From contig OY829329.1 of the NCBI GenBank assembly GCA_963691655.1, forward strand, positions 19,854,708 to 19,918,707: a stretch of DNA of 64,000 nucleotides, given 5' to 3'. This document shows, in pieces, positions 34,595 to 46,201 of this stretch; positions within the stretch are counted from its first letter, which is position 1; every line of letters starts with the position of its first letter. This stretch comes from Toxonevra muliebris (lineage: Eukaryota; Arthropoda; Insecta; Diptera; Pallopteridae). The notes below the pieces were generated by a model. It had not been told where the DNA came from. It searched no databases and saw only the letters and a list, made by a program, of their open reading frames with translations. A program made the position numbers and the translations under genes.

Positions 34595-35585
34595 ATTTTT
34601 AGCTTATACTCGTACTAATACAATAAAAGCTAACACAATATTTAATAACAAAAAAATTGACCCCTTGCGCTGCTTGCGATGAGTAGGCAGTGTAAAATAT
34701 GGGAAGTCTTTATTTATATATCTCCTAGATAATCGCGGACTCTGGGCCGTCTACACGATTAATCGAAGTACAATGATGTGCTTGAAAGCTCGCCAAAAAT
34801 TAAATCTGGATGTTGGAAAACTTGGATATCACTGCAAAAACCGCTCCCAATAAGAAAACGTTGACTCAGACAATTAATCACATGAAAACTGTGATGATAG
34901 TAATTGTTATCGATTGTTACAACTAATCTACTATCGATTTCAGTGTGGTGTTCAACTGCAAAATTCCCAAGGTTCTTCTAAGATTCACTAGAGATTGTTC
35001 TTCCGCAAAGTAATATCTCATTATCGTTTTAAGCTATAACTTCCATACCAATAGAGTTTTGTTTTTAATCAGAGAACACGCGGTTTCGGTTTATACTTCT
35101 GCGATTAACTGATTTGCATCTTCCGAAGCTAAATTTTAGTTATATTATGTGACAATCCTAGCTGCTTCCCAAAATCTGTAAATTATTCCTCTTTCCAAGG
35201 CCCTTTTGTTTAGCAACAAGCAAACAAATTTTCTAAATAAAAATTTACAACCTTCTGGCAATGGCTCTAAATTTTCGAATTTACTTGAATATATTTATTA
35301 TTTTTTCTCATTCGTAAATATACCATCATATTCTTGCAACACTCATAGCCTCATATACCATACATATTTTCTGGGAACAAAAGTAGTTCTTCTTTACCCT
35401 GTAAAAAAATACCAGAAAAAATACACAGCTAATAATAATATGGTAAAACGTCAATATTTTGGGAACATTTGAACAGCTGATACGAAATGTGGTTATTTCG
35501 TAATTTGTGTCTTTCACGGATTTTTAGTATTTTCGATAATTAAGAATTGCATAAATTAAGCTAAAAATAAAAGTATTTAGCAAGT
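34595..35585. promoter_or_regulatory. Divergent promoter region Arpc1 / mRpS23
   Basis: About 1 kb separates the two start codons. Two TATCGATT words lie at about 34906-34945, each one base from the DNA replication-related element TATCGATA. Whether they act as DREF sites is inference. The rest is AT-rich and shows no ORF with protein-like content. Confidence 0.4.
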
Positions 35586-36229
35586 ATGGCGCAAAGTAGA
35601 TTGGAAAAAATTGGTACCATATTTACGAGGTAAACAAATAATAATACAATTTCATTGCTAAAAACGATGATAACATTTCAGAGTAACTGGATTATTACGG
35701 TCAGGTGCAATGAAGGCAGAAGATAAACCTATATGGTATGATGTCTATGCTGCATTTCCACCAAAACTAGAACCACGTTTCGATCGTCCAGCAGCTAATG
35801 TACCTATTAGAAATATATTTTATGAGGATGATATTGTGCGAGCGTAAGTTGCTTGATATATCTACACAAGCTACTAACACTGAATACTTGAAATGACTAT
35901 AAAATTTCAGGAAGTACCATAAAAGTGTAAAACATCCAGAGATTGTAACACTCACAGACGTTAAACGGGAAACGCAAACACAGCAATTTATTAAAATCTA
36001 CAATGATTTAAAAGCACAAGGTGCTTTGGATCAAGAGAAAATATTCGAAACCGCTAATGATATCCTGAGTGAGCAACGACAAAAATTACGTTCAGATACA
36101 ACTGAGACTGAAGACTATGAAATTTCTGGTAGTTTATCAGATATTCAAAGCCAAATCAAAAACACTTCCGACGGAAAAGAATCTACCGCTGGTGCTAATA
36201 TTAATATACATAATCTATTCAAGGATTAA
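35586..36229 (+). CDS. mRpS23: Mitochondrial ribosomal protein S23
   Basis: A small-subunit protein of the mitochondrial ribosome. Exons 35586-35629, 35682-35843 and 35911-36229 join to 174 aa with GT/AG borders. The N-terminus MAQSRLEKIGTIFTR, the segment KPIWYDVYAAFPPKLEPRFDRP written here only in part (YDVYAAFPPKLEP) and the NIFYEDDIVRA motif are typical of S23. The C-terminal third is acidic, Ser/Thr-rich and poorly conserved. It converges with the RNA polymerase II subunit gene, with 119 bp between stop codons. Confidence 0.93.
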
Positions 36230-36348
36230 AGCGCAAATAAAATGTTATTCGTTTTTGTTTTAAAATAAAAATATAGCTTTTATTTAATTCTAAATTTATG
36301 GTTTTGTTTAATTAAAAATTGTTATGAATTATGTTGGTGCTACTTTTT

Positions 36349-37239
<891 letters not shown>

Positions 37240-37282
37240 TTATTGATAAAAAAAAACATGAACACTAAAATAAGTAAAAACG

Positions 37283-38113
37283 ACGCAAGCACTAGCGTGA
37301 AGTTAGCAATGACGCTAAAAATCAGCTGTTCAAAATACAGGGTAACTCAGACGACAAGAAAATAATAAACACAATATTTCTTTGTGTACAAAAAGTATTT
37401 AAAAACCCTCAAATTCAATAAATTAATAAATATTTAGAAGGTTATATGTCAGTTTTGTTACGTGGAACTTACCTTTTCCACTAAAAGGTTTAAAAAACTA
37501 TGATTTAGCAACAATTCTGACAGGTTCTGTGTGAAAATTAAAATGGTTCCAGCTACAAGAGCATGCAACGAAATGGAATTTCTTTAATACGATTATGGGA
37601 TTAATTCTAATGGTGCACCACTAGGAAGATGCTATAAAAGGGCAAGTATCTTTATTAAAAAGATTTCGGTGATATTCCTTGTAACTAGAGCCAGTTGAAC
37701 GTTCCTTCAGTTCTGGACAGAATCGTTGCTGGTGTATAACTCTCGAAATGAAACTGGGATTAATACCAGCGATGCACCACTAGGAAGGTGCTGAAAAGGA
37801 ACAAATATCCGTATTAAAAAAATTTCATTTCGTTGTGTGCTCTTGCAGCTGGAAGCATTTTAATTTTCACGCAGAACTTGTCAGAATCGTTGTTGAATCA
37901 TAGCCTTTTAAACCTTTTAGTGGAAAAGGTAAGTTCTACGTAACAAAACAGGCATAAGATTTTCTAAATATTTATTAATTTATTGAATTTGAGGGTTTTT
38001 AAATAGTTTTTGTGCACAAAGATATATTGTGTTCATTATTTTCTTATCATATGAGTTACCCTGTGTTTTGAACATCTGATTTCTAGCGTCGATGCTAACT
38101 TCATGCTAGTGCA
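37283..38113. repeat. Large foldback (long inverted repeat), 831 bp
   Basis: The left arm from 37283 (GCACTAGCGTGAAGTTAGCA) is matched in reverse by the right arm ending near 38113 over about 300 bp, with roughly one change in ten. The phrase AACTTACCTTTTCCACTAAA appears at the left and its reverse complement at the right. The inner part also contains a direct repeat built on GGTGCACCACTAGGAAG / GATGCACCACTAGGAAG. No ORF and no clear target duplication. The Rpb3 upstream region abuts the left arm. Confidence 0.8.
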
Positions 38114-38374
38114 ACTAACTGCAATGAATATAGAACAGTGCTGCCAGAGTTTAAGTTGAAATGTATGGAAAAATAACATTTTTTTTACCTTTTCCAATAG
38201 GAGATTTTTCTCCTCCAATTCTATTTTGGGCTTTCCACACAGACATTTTTTGAGTGATTCTGCTTTTAATACTACTGATATTCGTGAAATTTTAAGCTAG
38301 TATGTCTGTTTTTAGACGTGGGACTAGTCTCTCGAAACTAGTGCTCCTGATTCTCGTTTGCCAGAGTTGTACAT

Positions 38375-38731
38375 GGATACCCGGGGGTTTCGGGTATTAC
38401 CCGGGTACTACTATAACGGGCACTACTATTACGGGTATCCGTTATCCCGGTTACCCGCGAATTTTCAGGTACCGGAAAATTTTAGGGTACCCGTTGCTAA
38501 TAGATTAATTGAAAATTAGTTTATTTAGCTGGCATATTTACAAAAGAATTATATATAGAAGTCAAACAATTTTCGGGTTCTCGATTCTAAGCATTACCCG
38601 TAATTTTCGAATACCCGAATTCAGGTATTACCCGCAAATTTTCGGATACCCGTTGACCGAAGTGTCTAAGTACCCGTAAGATCGGATAATACCCGCATTT
38701 TCTGCTAACCGGATATCCGGGCATTGTGGCC
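38375..38731. repeat. Array of CGGGTA / TACCCG words
   Basis: In about 350 bp, words of the type TACCCG or CGGGTA occur close to twenty times in both orientations, many spaced by TTTTC or ATT. It includes palindromic CCCGGGTA and GGATATCCGG. The local G+C content is well above the surroundings. It is interrupted at its right side by the hAT-like MITE at 38740, after which a further TTACCCGACGGGTA follows. It could be an eroded tandem array or transposon subterminal repeat region. Confidence 0.65.
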
Positions 38732-38739
38732 TGTGTGAG

Positions 38740-39012
38740 CAGTGTAGCCAACTTTTGTTTTTCAAAATCCGCTAAAATGAAGAATAAAACGCGTATTTTT
38801 TTAAAAAAAAGCGATAAATTTTGTTCCTTATAAAAGTGCGAGAAAACTCAAAACATTTAAAGTTTTTCTCTAATGCAGGCACACATCTAATACTTCTAGT
38901 CAATGAAAATTTCTTAGATTTTTTTGGAAAAACGCTGTGAGCGCTAAATCACTTTTTTCCACGTTTTAATTTTCATAAAATCAGCGGAAAAAGCGCTGAG
39001 TTGGCCACACTG
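38740..39012. mobile_element. hAT-like MITE, copy 1
   Basis: A 273-bp element with ends CAGTGTAGCCAAC and the reverse complement of CAGTGTGGCCAACTCAGC. It is flanked by identical octamers TGTGTGAG (38732-38739 and 39013-39020). The body matches the copy at 45451-45731 along its length, including AAAATCCGCTAAAATGAAGA and AGTGCGAGAAAACTCAA. CAGTG-type ends with 8-bp duplications are typical of hAT elements. No transposase. Confidence 0.85.
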
Positions 39013-39020
39013 TGTGTGAG

Positions 39021-39443
39021 TATTACCCGACGGGTATCAAGAGCACTACTTGAAATGTGTTGCAAAAAAGGGGCATGCCTTTTCATCTCACCCTCTCTTA
39101 TTAACGGAATTTGGCCAGCTCCACGTCTGCAGACATTCTGACTTACTGACACCCATGAACGTTCGTAGCTGGAGAAAAATTCCCTAATGGAAAAAAAGGT
39201 TTAACGGGATTTGCCTGGCATGTACATATTTTTTCTGAAAAAAAACTTTTAAATTTATAAGCTTGTGGTAAATGATTTTCAAGGCACGTAGAATTTTTTC
39301 CCCTTTTTTAATTAATAGGATATATAAGTAAATAAATTGCTCAAATTTATATTTTCAATGATCTAGTAAACAAAGTGCGAACTATGCACTTAAATTAGCA
39401 AAAAACAATAAATAATTGTATGTGAATTACATATAATTTAAAA
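39021..39443. other. Upstream flank of GatC
   Basis: About 420 bp of AT-rich DNA between the hAT-like MITE and the GatC leader. It begins with a leftover TACCCG/CGGGTA phrase and then shows T- and A-runs. No gene or clear promoter motif was seen. Confidence 0.5.
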
Positions 39444-39478
39444 ATGGCAACACTATTCACAGTGTGCAATCAGGAAAA

Positions 39479-39973
39479 ATGTTTCAAATAACGCAAAGGA
39501 TTCGTTGCTATTCCAAAGTTGTTAACATAAATAAAATAAATAAATTAGCAGACAGTGCAAAACAGGAGAAACTCAACTTCAAACAACTCAATAATCACAG
39601 TAAAGTGCCACAGCAACCAATTGTTCCAGATTTCAAAAATACTTCTGAAGCTGATATAACCATAGACGACAAACAAATTCAGTTGTTGGAACGTCTCGCA
39701 CTAGTAGATTTAGACAGTAAGGAGGCATTATCAACATTAAAAAGTAGCATACAATTTGCCGATAAAATATCGAATATTAATACCGCTGGTGTTACACCAT
39801 TGTACACAGTATTGGAATCACAAAACTTGCAACTACGCGCCGATCACGTAACAGAAGGTAATTGCCGCAAGGACTTGTTGCTTAATGCTAAAGTGACAGA
39901 CGAGGATTACTTCGTTGCACCACCGGGAAATATACCATTGGAGCAAGAGAAAAAAAACTTTAATGACTCCTAA
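39479..39973 (+). CDS. GatC: Glutamyl-tRNA(Gln) amidotransferase subunit C, mitochondrial
   Basis: GatC is the small chaperone-like subunit of GatCAB, which converts Glu-tRNA(Gln) to Gln-tRNA(Gln) in mitochondria. The single exon encodes 164 aa. The start MFQITQRIRCYSK looks like a basic mitochondrial presequence. The conserved core has LLERLALVDLDSKEAL and FADKISNINTAGVTPL, and the C-terminal region LRADHVTEGN then VAPPGNIPLE. An upstream ATG at 39444 opens a 15-codon ORF that overlaps the GatC start in another frame. The stop is only 70 bp before the PolG2 ATG, with no splice sites or clear terminator between, so a two-gene transcript is likely, as reported for Drosophila. Confidence 0.93.
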   Translation: MFQITQRIRCYSKVVNINKINKLADSAKQEKLNFKQLNNHSKVPQQPIVPDFKNTSEADITIDDKQIQLLERLALVDLDSKEALSTLKSSIQFADKISNINTAGVTPLYTVLESQNLQLRADHVTEGNCRKDLLLNAKVTDEDYFVAPPGNIPLEQEKKNFNDS

Positions 39974-40043
39974 ATAAATAAAAAATCTTATCTGTATACA
40001 CACTTTCGCCACAAGCTTCACCTCATCTTCATCGGCTTTAATC

Positions 40044-42084
40044 ATGAAATCTTTGCCTAAAATTCTGCATACATTGCAAGCTTCTCAATATCTCAAGGGT
40101 TGTTGCGTAGCTAAAAATGAAACCACTATAGGTTTAGAACAAATAGAATTACTGTCCAATGGAAAACGATACTGCGAACAATTACAACGTTACTGGTGCG
40201 ATACAGACTATAATATGCCCATACATTTTGCCGAAGACTGCGAAAAAGTTAATACCTCTTCACACAGCCGTTTAAATTTTATCTATAGCCAAAATTTTCG
40301 TAAAAACATGAAATTGTTAAAAGCAAACATCAACCCAACAGCAGAAGCACAATATCCTACAGTGATTAAATCACAATTTCGTACAAAATCTAACGACAGC
40401 GTTAATGCACTGGTTAACTTTGCACCGTCGCGCGATGGTTTAACACAACTCATCACCGATTTTTTCTTTCATTCTGCAAGTGGTTTGGAAAAATTTTATA
40501 ACATACAGCGTGAGCGTAAAATTTGGTGGATGCGCTTTTCAGCTAATCCTAGTCGTTACTTTGTTGAACCATTTGATTTGTCAAGCATTGAGAAAAGTAT
40601 ACCCAACAATTGTCAATCGATTACAATCAAATCACGGTTTTCATTTGGCACAACAAATGTTGAGAAAGTGACACTAGTTCCATTGCGTGAGGCTAAACTG
40701 GAAGCAAACGAAGATTTTAAATTGTATGATAAACGTACAGAGCGGTACATATTGCCTGCAGTGATACGTTCCGTCATCGATTTGGAGGCAGCAGCGTGTT
40801 GTACGTATTCTGATTAAAAATTTTAATTTAATTCTTATTTTATTTAATTATTTTTTCAGCAATGCTATTCGATGGCAATGATCACAATAGGAATTCTGCA
40901 CTGCTGCTTAATCGAAATTTGACACCATTTCAATGCACTTTGGCGTGTATTCATAATGGTAAGCACGAATTGATTTATAGAAACTATTATTATTATAAGT
41001 TATATGGGGTGACCCATTGTAGGGGTGTTATACTATTCAGGACCAACCTACTATTCAAATGAAAGATAAAACATATTTTGTAGAAGAGGATCTGATTGCA
41101 ACTACCTACAATTATAATCTGATTGCCAAGCCCGTAGAAAGTATCGATGGACCTTTCCTAGCTAGTTCATCGGCTTCCGCATTGCCTGCGATGTCATAAT
41201 GGCCAGGTACCGAACAAAGCATGACTTTGTTTGGCAGGGGTTGAACAGGTCCGCATAGATATGATGGAGCGACAGAAAAGTCTGTAGGTAGTTTAATTTG
41301 CCGATAGTGGAGCCTCACATGACTTTAGGTCACCACAGCTAAACCGTATAAATTGATTTGTCTAGTATGATAATCGAGTATTTGGCTTCAGAATATTTAT
41401 TTATTTATTCATTCATTTGTAATACAAAAGCGCAATAGGCTACAAAATATATTACATAGCAAGTATGTGTGAAACTAAAATTAAAACATGAAAATTTAAA
41501 TTAAACAAAATTAATTGAGTTAGTTTGATACTCAACAGCCACAGAAGAGCCAACAAAACATCATTTTGGGGACAGCCAAAAGGTTGTAACCTTAATGTAT
41601 TCCCAAATAGGGACGTAATTTCTCGCTCTTTTAGCATAGCATCTACCCAGGAAAGGGTTGAAAAGTAGAGATAAGAATACTATTTCTATATTACTGGCAA
41701 GGCAGTGTAATCCGGCTTCGATTGTTTTATCTTTATTCATGTAGATTATAAATTTATAGTAATTTTTGAAACAGTTTGGCTACATTCTTTTTTACAGATA
41801 AATCTTTGTCCGACCTTCGTGATTTGATCTCCCACCTCACTTTCGTCATTTCCCGTGCTGGTTTAAGACTTTACACCGAAAATACTGTTTTCAGTACTTG
41901 CAAAAACCAACTGAAAACAACATTAAATACTGCAGATAGCTTAGGCATTCCATACGATCTGCTCATTACAGAAGATACACTACTCACGGGGTTACTTAAA
42001 CTACGTAATCGTGATACTACATTGGAAGAAACTATACATATTAGTGATATACCAACATATTTATTAAATATATTTACATGCTAG
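40044..42084 (+). CDS. PolG2: Mitochondrial DNA polymerase gamma accessory subunit
   Basis: The accessory subunit (DNApol-gamma35 in Drosophila) clamps the catalytic pol gamma to mitochondrial DNA. Exons 40044-40800, 40860-40958 and 41798-42084 join to 380 aa. Visible class II tRNA-synthetase-like features include the segment SGLEKFYNIQRERKIWWMRFSANPSRYF and, after splicing, the ALLLNRNLTPFQCTLAC anticodon-binding-type start. The C-terminus ends near TYLLNIFTC. The second intron (40959-41797) contains a LINE RNase H fragment. The stop codon is 36 bp from the Orc5 stop on the other strand, so the 3' ends must overlap or nearly touch. The gene is intact and slightly longer than I expect in Drosophila. 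Confidence 0.93.
41110..41330 (-). mobile_element. LINE RNase H fragment in PolG2 intron
   Basis: The reverse strand encodes the tail of a non-LTR retrotransposon RNase H domain, readable as VMLCSVPGHYDIAGNAEADE followed by LARKGP. Only about 70 residues are left and no upstream domain is visible, so it is a dead fragment. The flanks of the intron are AT-rich. Confidence 0.7.
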
Positions 42085-42120
42085 GCTTATAAAAATTTAG
42101 ATGGATGATGATTAGATGAA

Positions 42121-44861
42121 TTACATAAAATCACATAAATACTGCCGCACATTGAAGCCAACTACTTTGCCAATTGTGGTTACAAACTCTAAACCTACAG
42201 TGCATTGCAATCGTGATGAACCATCTACGATATTATTTTCGCCTGAGACAAAACTAAGCAACTTCAAATGAACAAGTGTCGAAATCTGGGAAAGAAGATT
42301 ACAAGTTAGTCCGACTTTTTCTTCCAAAATGGCGTAGAAAATTGCTAGCAATCGATCGATGCTGAATGATTTTGGCCCAAGCGAAGTTGACATTTTCTCC
42401 GTCACCTGAAATGTAAATTGAATATTATTGAAATTTATATATATATCGGTTTTAGAGGCTCGAGCAAGACCATTATAAGTCGATTTAAAAATCTTAATTT
42501 AAAGGTTATTCATTTTTCGCAGTATTTTAAAAATTTTATAGCTTATGTTTGCACCACATTCATAATTTTTTAAATGTGTATTCATTAGACAAATATATGC
42601 TATTTAACAAAATTTTATTGATTTCAAATGTGTATTTTTCGTATTTTCCATAAAAAATAAAAAAAGGGATAATATTAATTTTTATATATTTATTTCATTT
42701 CCCAAAATTTTTTAATTTTTAAACAATTTAAACAGATATGTGTTCTGTTTTCTTGAACATTAGATAAAACATTATTCTTATCTCAAATATAATAAGATGT
42801 TGACCCGACTTTGGATTCAATAACAGCTTCGATTCGAGTAGGCATTGATTCAACCAGATTTTGTAAAACATTGTTTGCAATTTCCCAAAATTTTTCCAAA
42901 AACTGTTTTTAGATCTAGTTTACACTGCGGCCGAAAACCGAGGCCCTTGGACATTTTCTGCAGCAGCAAAAAAATTAAAACGATTATTTTATTTATTTAT
43001 AGCCAAAAACATTTGGATATTATGACAGTTTATTACTGATCAAAACTTATTGATTTTGCACGGTGGCATGATGCGGAGTCGTCCTGGAAGGTAGCCTAAG
43101 TCGTAGAGTAAACTGAACATAATATTTTTGGAAAAAATTTAGGAAAAGGAAATTTCAAACAATGTTTTACAAAATCTGGTGCAGTCAATGCCTGCTCGAA
43201 CAGAACCTGTTATTGTATCCAAAATCGGGTCAATTTTTTTAAATTGTTTAAAAATTTTGGAAAACGAAATAAATATACGAAAAACAATATTATCCCTATT
43301 TTTTGTTTTATATGGAAAGGACGAAAAATACATAGCACATAGTTGTCTACAGAATACACGATAAAAAAATTAAGAAAGTGGTTCGAAAATAAACTGAAAA
43401 TTTTTAAAAATACTGCGAAAAATGAAGTGGTAAGTTGTGCGTGACCGCAGGTGTATGTATGTCATCTTCGAATTCTATCGCATATTCCTGTCAATAATGG
43501 CTTTATGTAAACGATTGTGGAGTGAAAGAGGAGAATCTGATAATTTTTTTTAATGATTCGAAATAAAAAATGAAAATAATTAACCCAAAACAATGTTTAA
43601 TCTATTGATTTTTATTCAGGTAAGTCAACACTGAGATAATGTAGCTTATACCATTCTTTACATACCTTCGCTTTAGCATTAACAGTTTGCATACGTTTAC
43701 GCTGCTTTCCATGGTGTTTCACGAACAGCCTTTTATCTTGCTTGGCTGAATTATAGCTGGCTAGGAAAGCAGCAATCAGCAGATACTTTCCATAGTAAGG
43801 CAATTCTAATGACTGTGCCAGCTTTCGAACACTTTGTTCCGGCATAAGCACATTGCCTTCGTTATTTAGAGCAGTCTGAAAAAACAAATATATTTTTCTT
43901 GTAGTTTCAAAATCAAGCACACTCCTACCTCTTGTGAATTATCAATACGCATGTAAACTTGAGACAAAGCTGTTTTCAGTGGGCCAGCTATGTGACGCCA
44001 CAAACGCGATACATCTCCAGCATCAATGCTTCCGTCAAGGATAGGCTCCATGTAAACAGTAAAACATTTACGTGCAGTAATTTTCAGCTCTGGCACATCG
44101 CGACATGCTTTGTAAAAAACGCTTAAAAATAAATTTAAATAATTGTTAAATAACTCTGGCGTTATAGCACTAATAAGTTCTAGTTTCCGCTGCTCGTCCT
44201 GCTTCCCTTCTTCAGCTAACCGTTTTAAACTTGTATTCATTATATGTTGTACATTTTCAAAGTCTGCACTAAGTATTCGTAACGTTTCAGCTTTTGTGTA
44301 CTGTGTATAGTGTATTGTCAAGACCTCACTGAATCCAACTTGAGAATAATACTTCTCGAAAGGTAATTGTGAAATCAATATCACGCATAAATTTAAGCCA
44401 GTTAGTTGCTGCATACGAAGTAATGATGGTAGCAGATTTGCATCCATATCGCGTAATTGCTCTGCATTATCCAGTGCAATGATAAGCCCACTTGGCTTGT
44501 CAGCAGAGCTCAAACGGTGCAGCCGCCGTAATTTCTCAACAAACTCTTTCAAGTTGTCACAACGTATTTGTTCTTCTCCATTTGTATTGTGTATTAACTC
44601 TTCAATTATATTTTCCAGAAGAATTTGTATAGTGTAGCATTCAACACAGTTTAGATGAACCGTACGTATACCTTTAAAACGCAGTGCACATTGCTTGAGA
44701 TATTCCTTTACAATTGCCGTCTTGCATGTGCCCGAGTGACCGTACATGTAAATCGCGGCAGGAAAGGCCTCATCGGGCACTGCAACTAATTTGGATAACG
44801 TGCTGATAATTTCATTACGGCATGGGTACTTCTTTTCAATACTTTTACAAATCTTATCCAT
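42121..44861 (-). CDS. Orc5: Origin recognition complex subunit 5
   Basis: Orc5 is an AAA+-type subunit of the complex that marks replication origins in the nucleus. Exons 44861-43929, 43875-43666 and 42405-42121 join to 475 aa. Start [18 protein letters not shown]; an upstream in-frame TTG was ignored. The P-loop reads GHSGTCKT at residues 41-48: position 46 is Cys where a Gly is standard. A Walker B-like [13 protein letters not shown] follows. Later markers are [29 protein letters not shown] and the third-exon block [18 protein letters not shown] that defines the ORC5 C-terminal domain. The second intron is filled by a Tc1-derived foldback. It converges with PolG2. Confidence 0.94.
42510..43427. 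mobile_element. Tc1-like foldback element in Orc5 intron
   Basis: Two arms of roughly 350-400 bp lie head to head, outer ends reading TTTTTCGCAGTATTTT and its reverse complement. Each arm still encodes, pointing outward from the centre, the end of a Tc1-family transposase: right arm (+) [16 protein letters not shown] around 43179, left arm (-) [16 protein letters not shown] around 42850-42800. The centre (about 43020-43130) is more G+C-rich and belongs mostly to one arm. No complete transposase remains. Confidence 0.7.
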
Positions 44862-45450
44862 TTTAAAATGTTTAGCCAACGAGTTTGTTTACGAGTAATT
44901 TTCCCGCTTTTGGTTACCTTTGGAGTTGCCACTTTTTTCAAGATAGTTTTCTCTTAAATGGACAACGTTACTATCGAAGATTGAAGAAAATTTCTGACAC
45001 TGGTCACTGTGTCGTAGTGCTGGTAAGTTCAACTCAGAAACATCTAGGCGTGAATCAGAAACCTCTAAGAGTAAAAAATTGCATTAAAGAGCTTTGCTCT
45101 AAGTTCTTTAGAAATGTAACATCCAAACTGCTACAGGTCTGAAAAAGGTCGTCTCCGAACTCGAGTACCATATTTTTCTTATCAAGAATGATAAAAATAA
45201 TGATAACTCATTGCATCTCGCCGCAAAAAAAAAGTTGTCTTTAACCTCTACACCGCGGGAGTAAATGAATGAATATTCGTTTGACTGAAGTAAGTTTGAT
45301 TTCAGACGTGGAAACTAGTTACTCACGGCTATCAAATTATTAGGGTTACAAGAAAAGGTTACTCCCGCTATTACCATCTCATTTGACAGTCGCAAGGGAT
45401 TAGTTCCCTCGTTTAAAAGCAGTCTAATCAACAAAGATGCATGTATGTAG
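44862..45450. other. Orc5 upstream flank
   Basis: This holds the Orc5 promoter side. I saw no TATCGATA here and no gene. An ORF at 44885-45142 on the plus strand has no recognisable features and was left out. Confidence 0.5.
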
Positions 45451-45731
45451 CAGTGTGGCCAAATTTTGTTTTTCAAAATCCGCTAAAATGAAGAATAAAA
45501 AGCGTATTTTCTTAAAAAGAGCGTAAAATTTTTTCCTTTTAAAAGTGCGAGAAAACTCAATTCATTGAAACTTTTTCACTAATACAGGCACACATCTGAT
45601 ATCTCTAGTCAATGAAATATTCTTCGGTTTCTTGAAGATATTTTAAATTGAAAAAACGCGCTGAGCGCTAAATCACTTAATTTTCAAAAAGCATTAAAAT
45701 CAGCAAGAAAAGCACTGAGTTGGACACACTG
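45451..45731. mobile_element. hAT-like MITE, copy 2
   Basis: A 281-bp element starting CAGTGTGGCCAAA and ending with the reverse complement of CAGTGTGTCCAACTCAG. Its flanks GTATGTAG (45443-45450) and GTATGTAA (45732-45739) form a target duplication with one mismatch. The body is the same family as 38740-39012. It lies between the divergent Orc5 and Sec71 genes. Confidence 0.8.
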
Positions 45732-45936
45732 GTATGTAAATATGTATTATTTTATAGGGACAATCGCCTATATCTTGCATTTGCCAGATGCTGGACAGTG
45801 AAAGAATATTCGAGAATTCGGCTGAAGTGTGCGCGAAAATTTATTTATTTATTTATTTTCAATTTTTTCATAATTAACAAAAAGGTATTTGTTTGGAACA
45901 CCCTCTCGATTAATTTATTAATGTTGTACGTCGTAT

Positions 45937-45944
45937 TATCGATA
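45937..45944. promoter_or_regulatory. DRE octamer upstream of Sec71
   Basis: A perfect palindromic TATCGATA, the binding word of the fly factor DREF, stands 258 bp upstream of the Sec71 start codon, followed closely by ATATATCG. DREF sites are known to drive housekeeping and replication genes in Drosophila. Function here is inference. Confidence 0.5.
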
Positions 45945-46201
45945 AATATATCGTCATATCCGATTATCTCGTTGACATTCACTGATGACGTTTTTTTTCG
46001 TGAACATTGGATTTCGTGGACTCAATTTCTCTGCATTTTACAATATATTTTTTAGTTAATGTAATATTTATACGGGAAAAATGCAATTCCAAAACGTTGT
46101 TCGCGAGAAATACACGCCAGCTTGGTAGAACGTATTGATGTGCATCGGTGATCCAAGATCGAATCACTCGTTTCGATTTGGATAAGGACCTTGGCAAAAA
46201 T

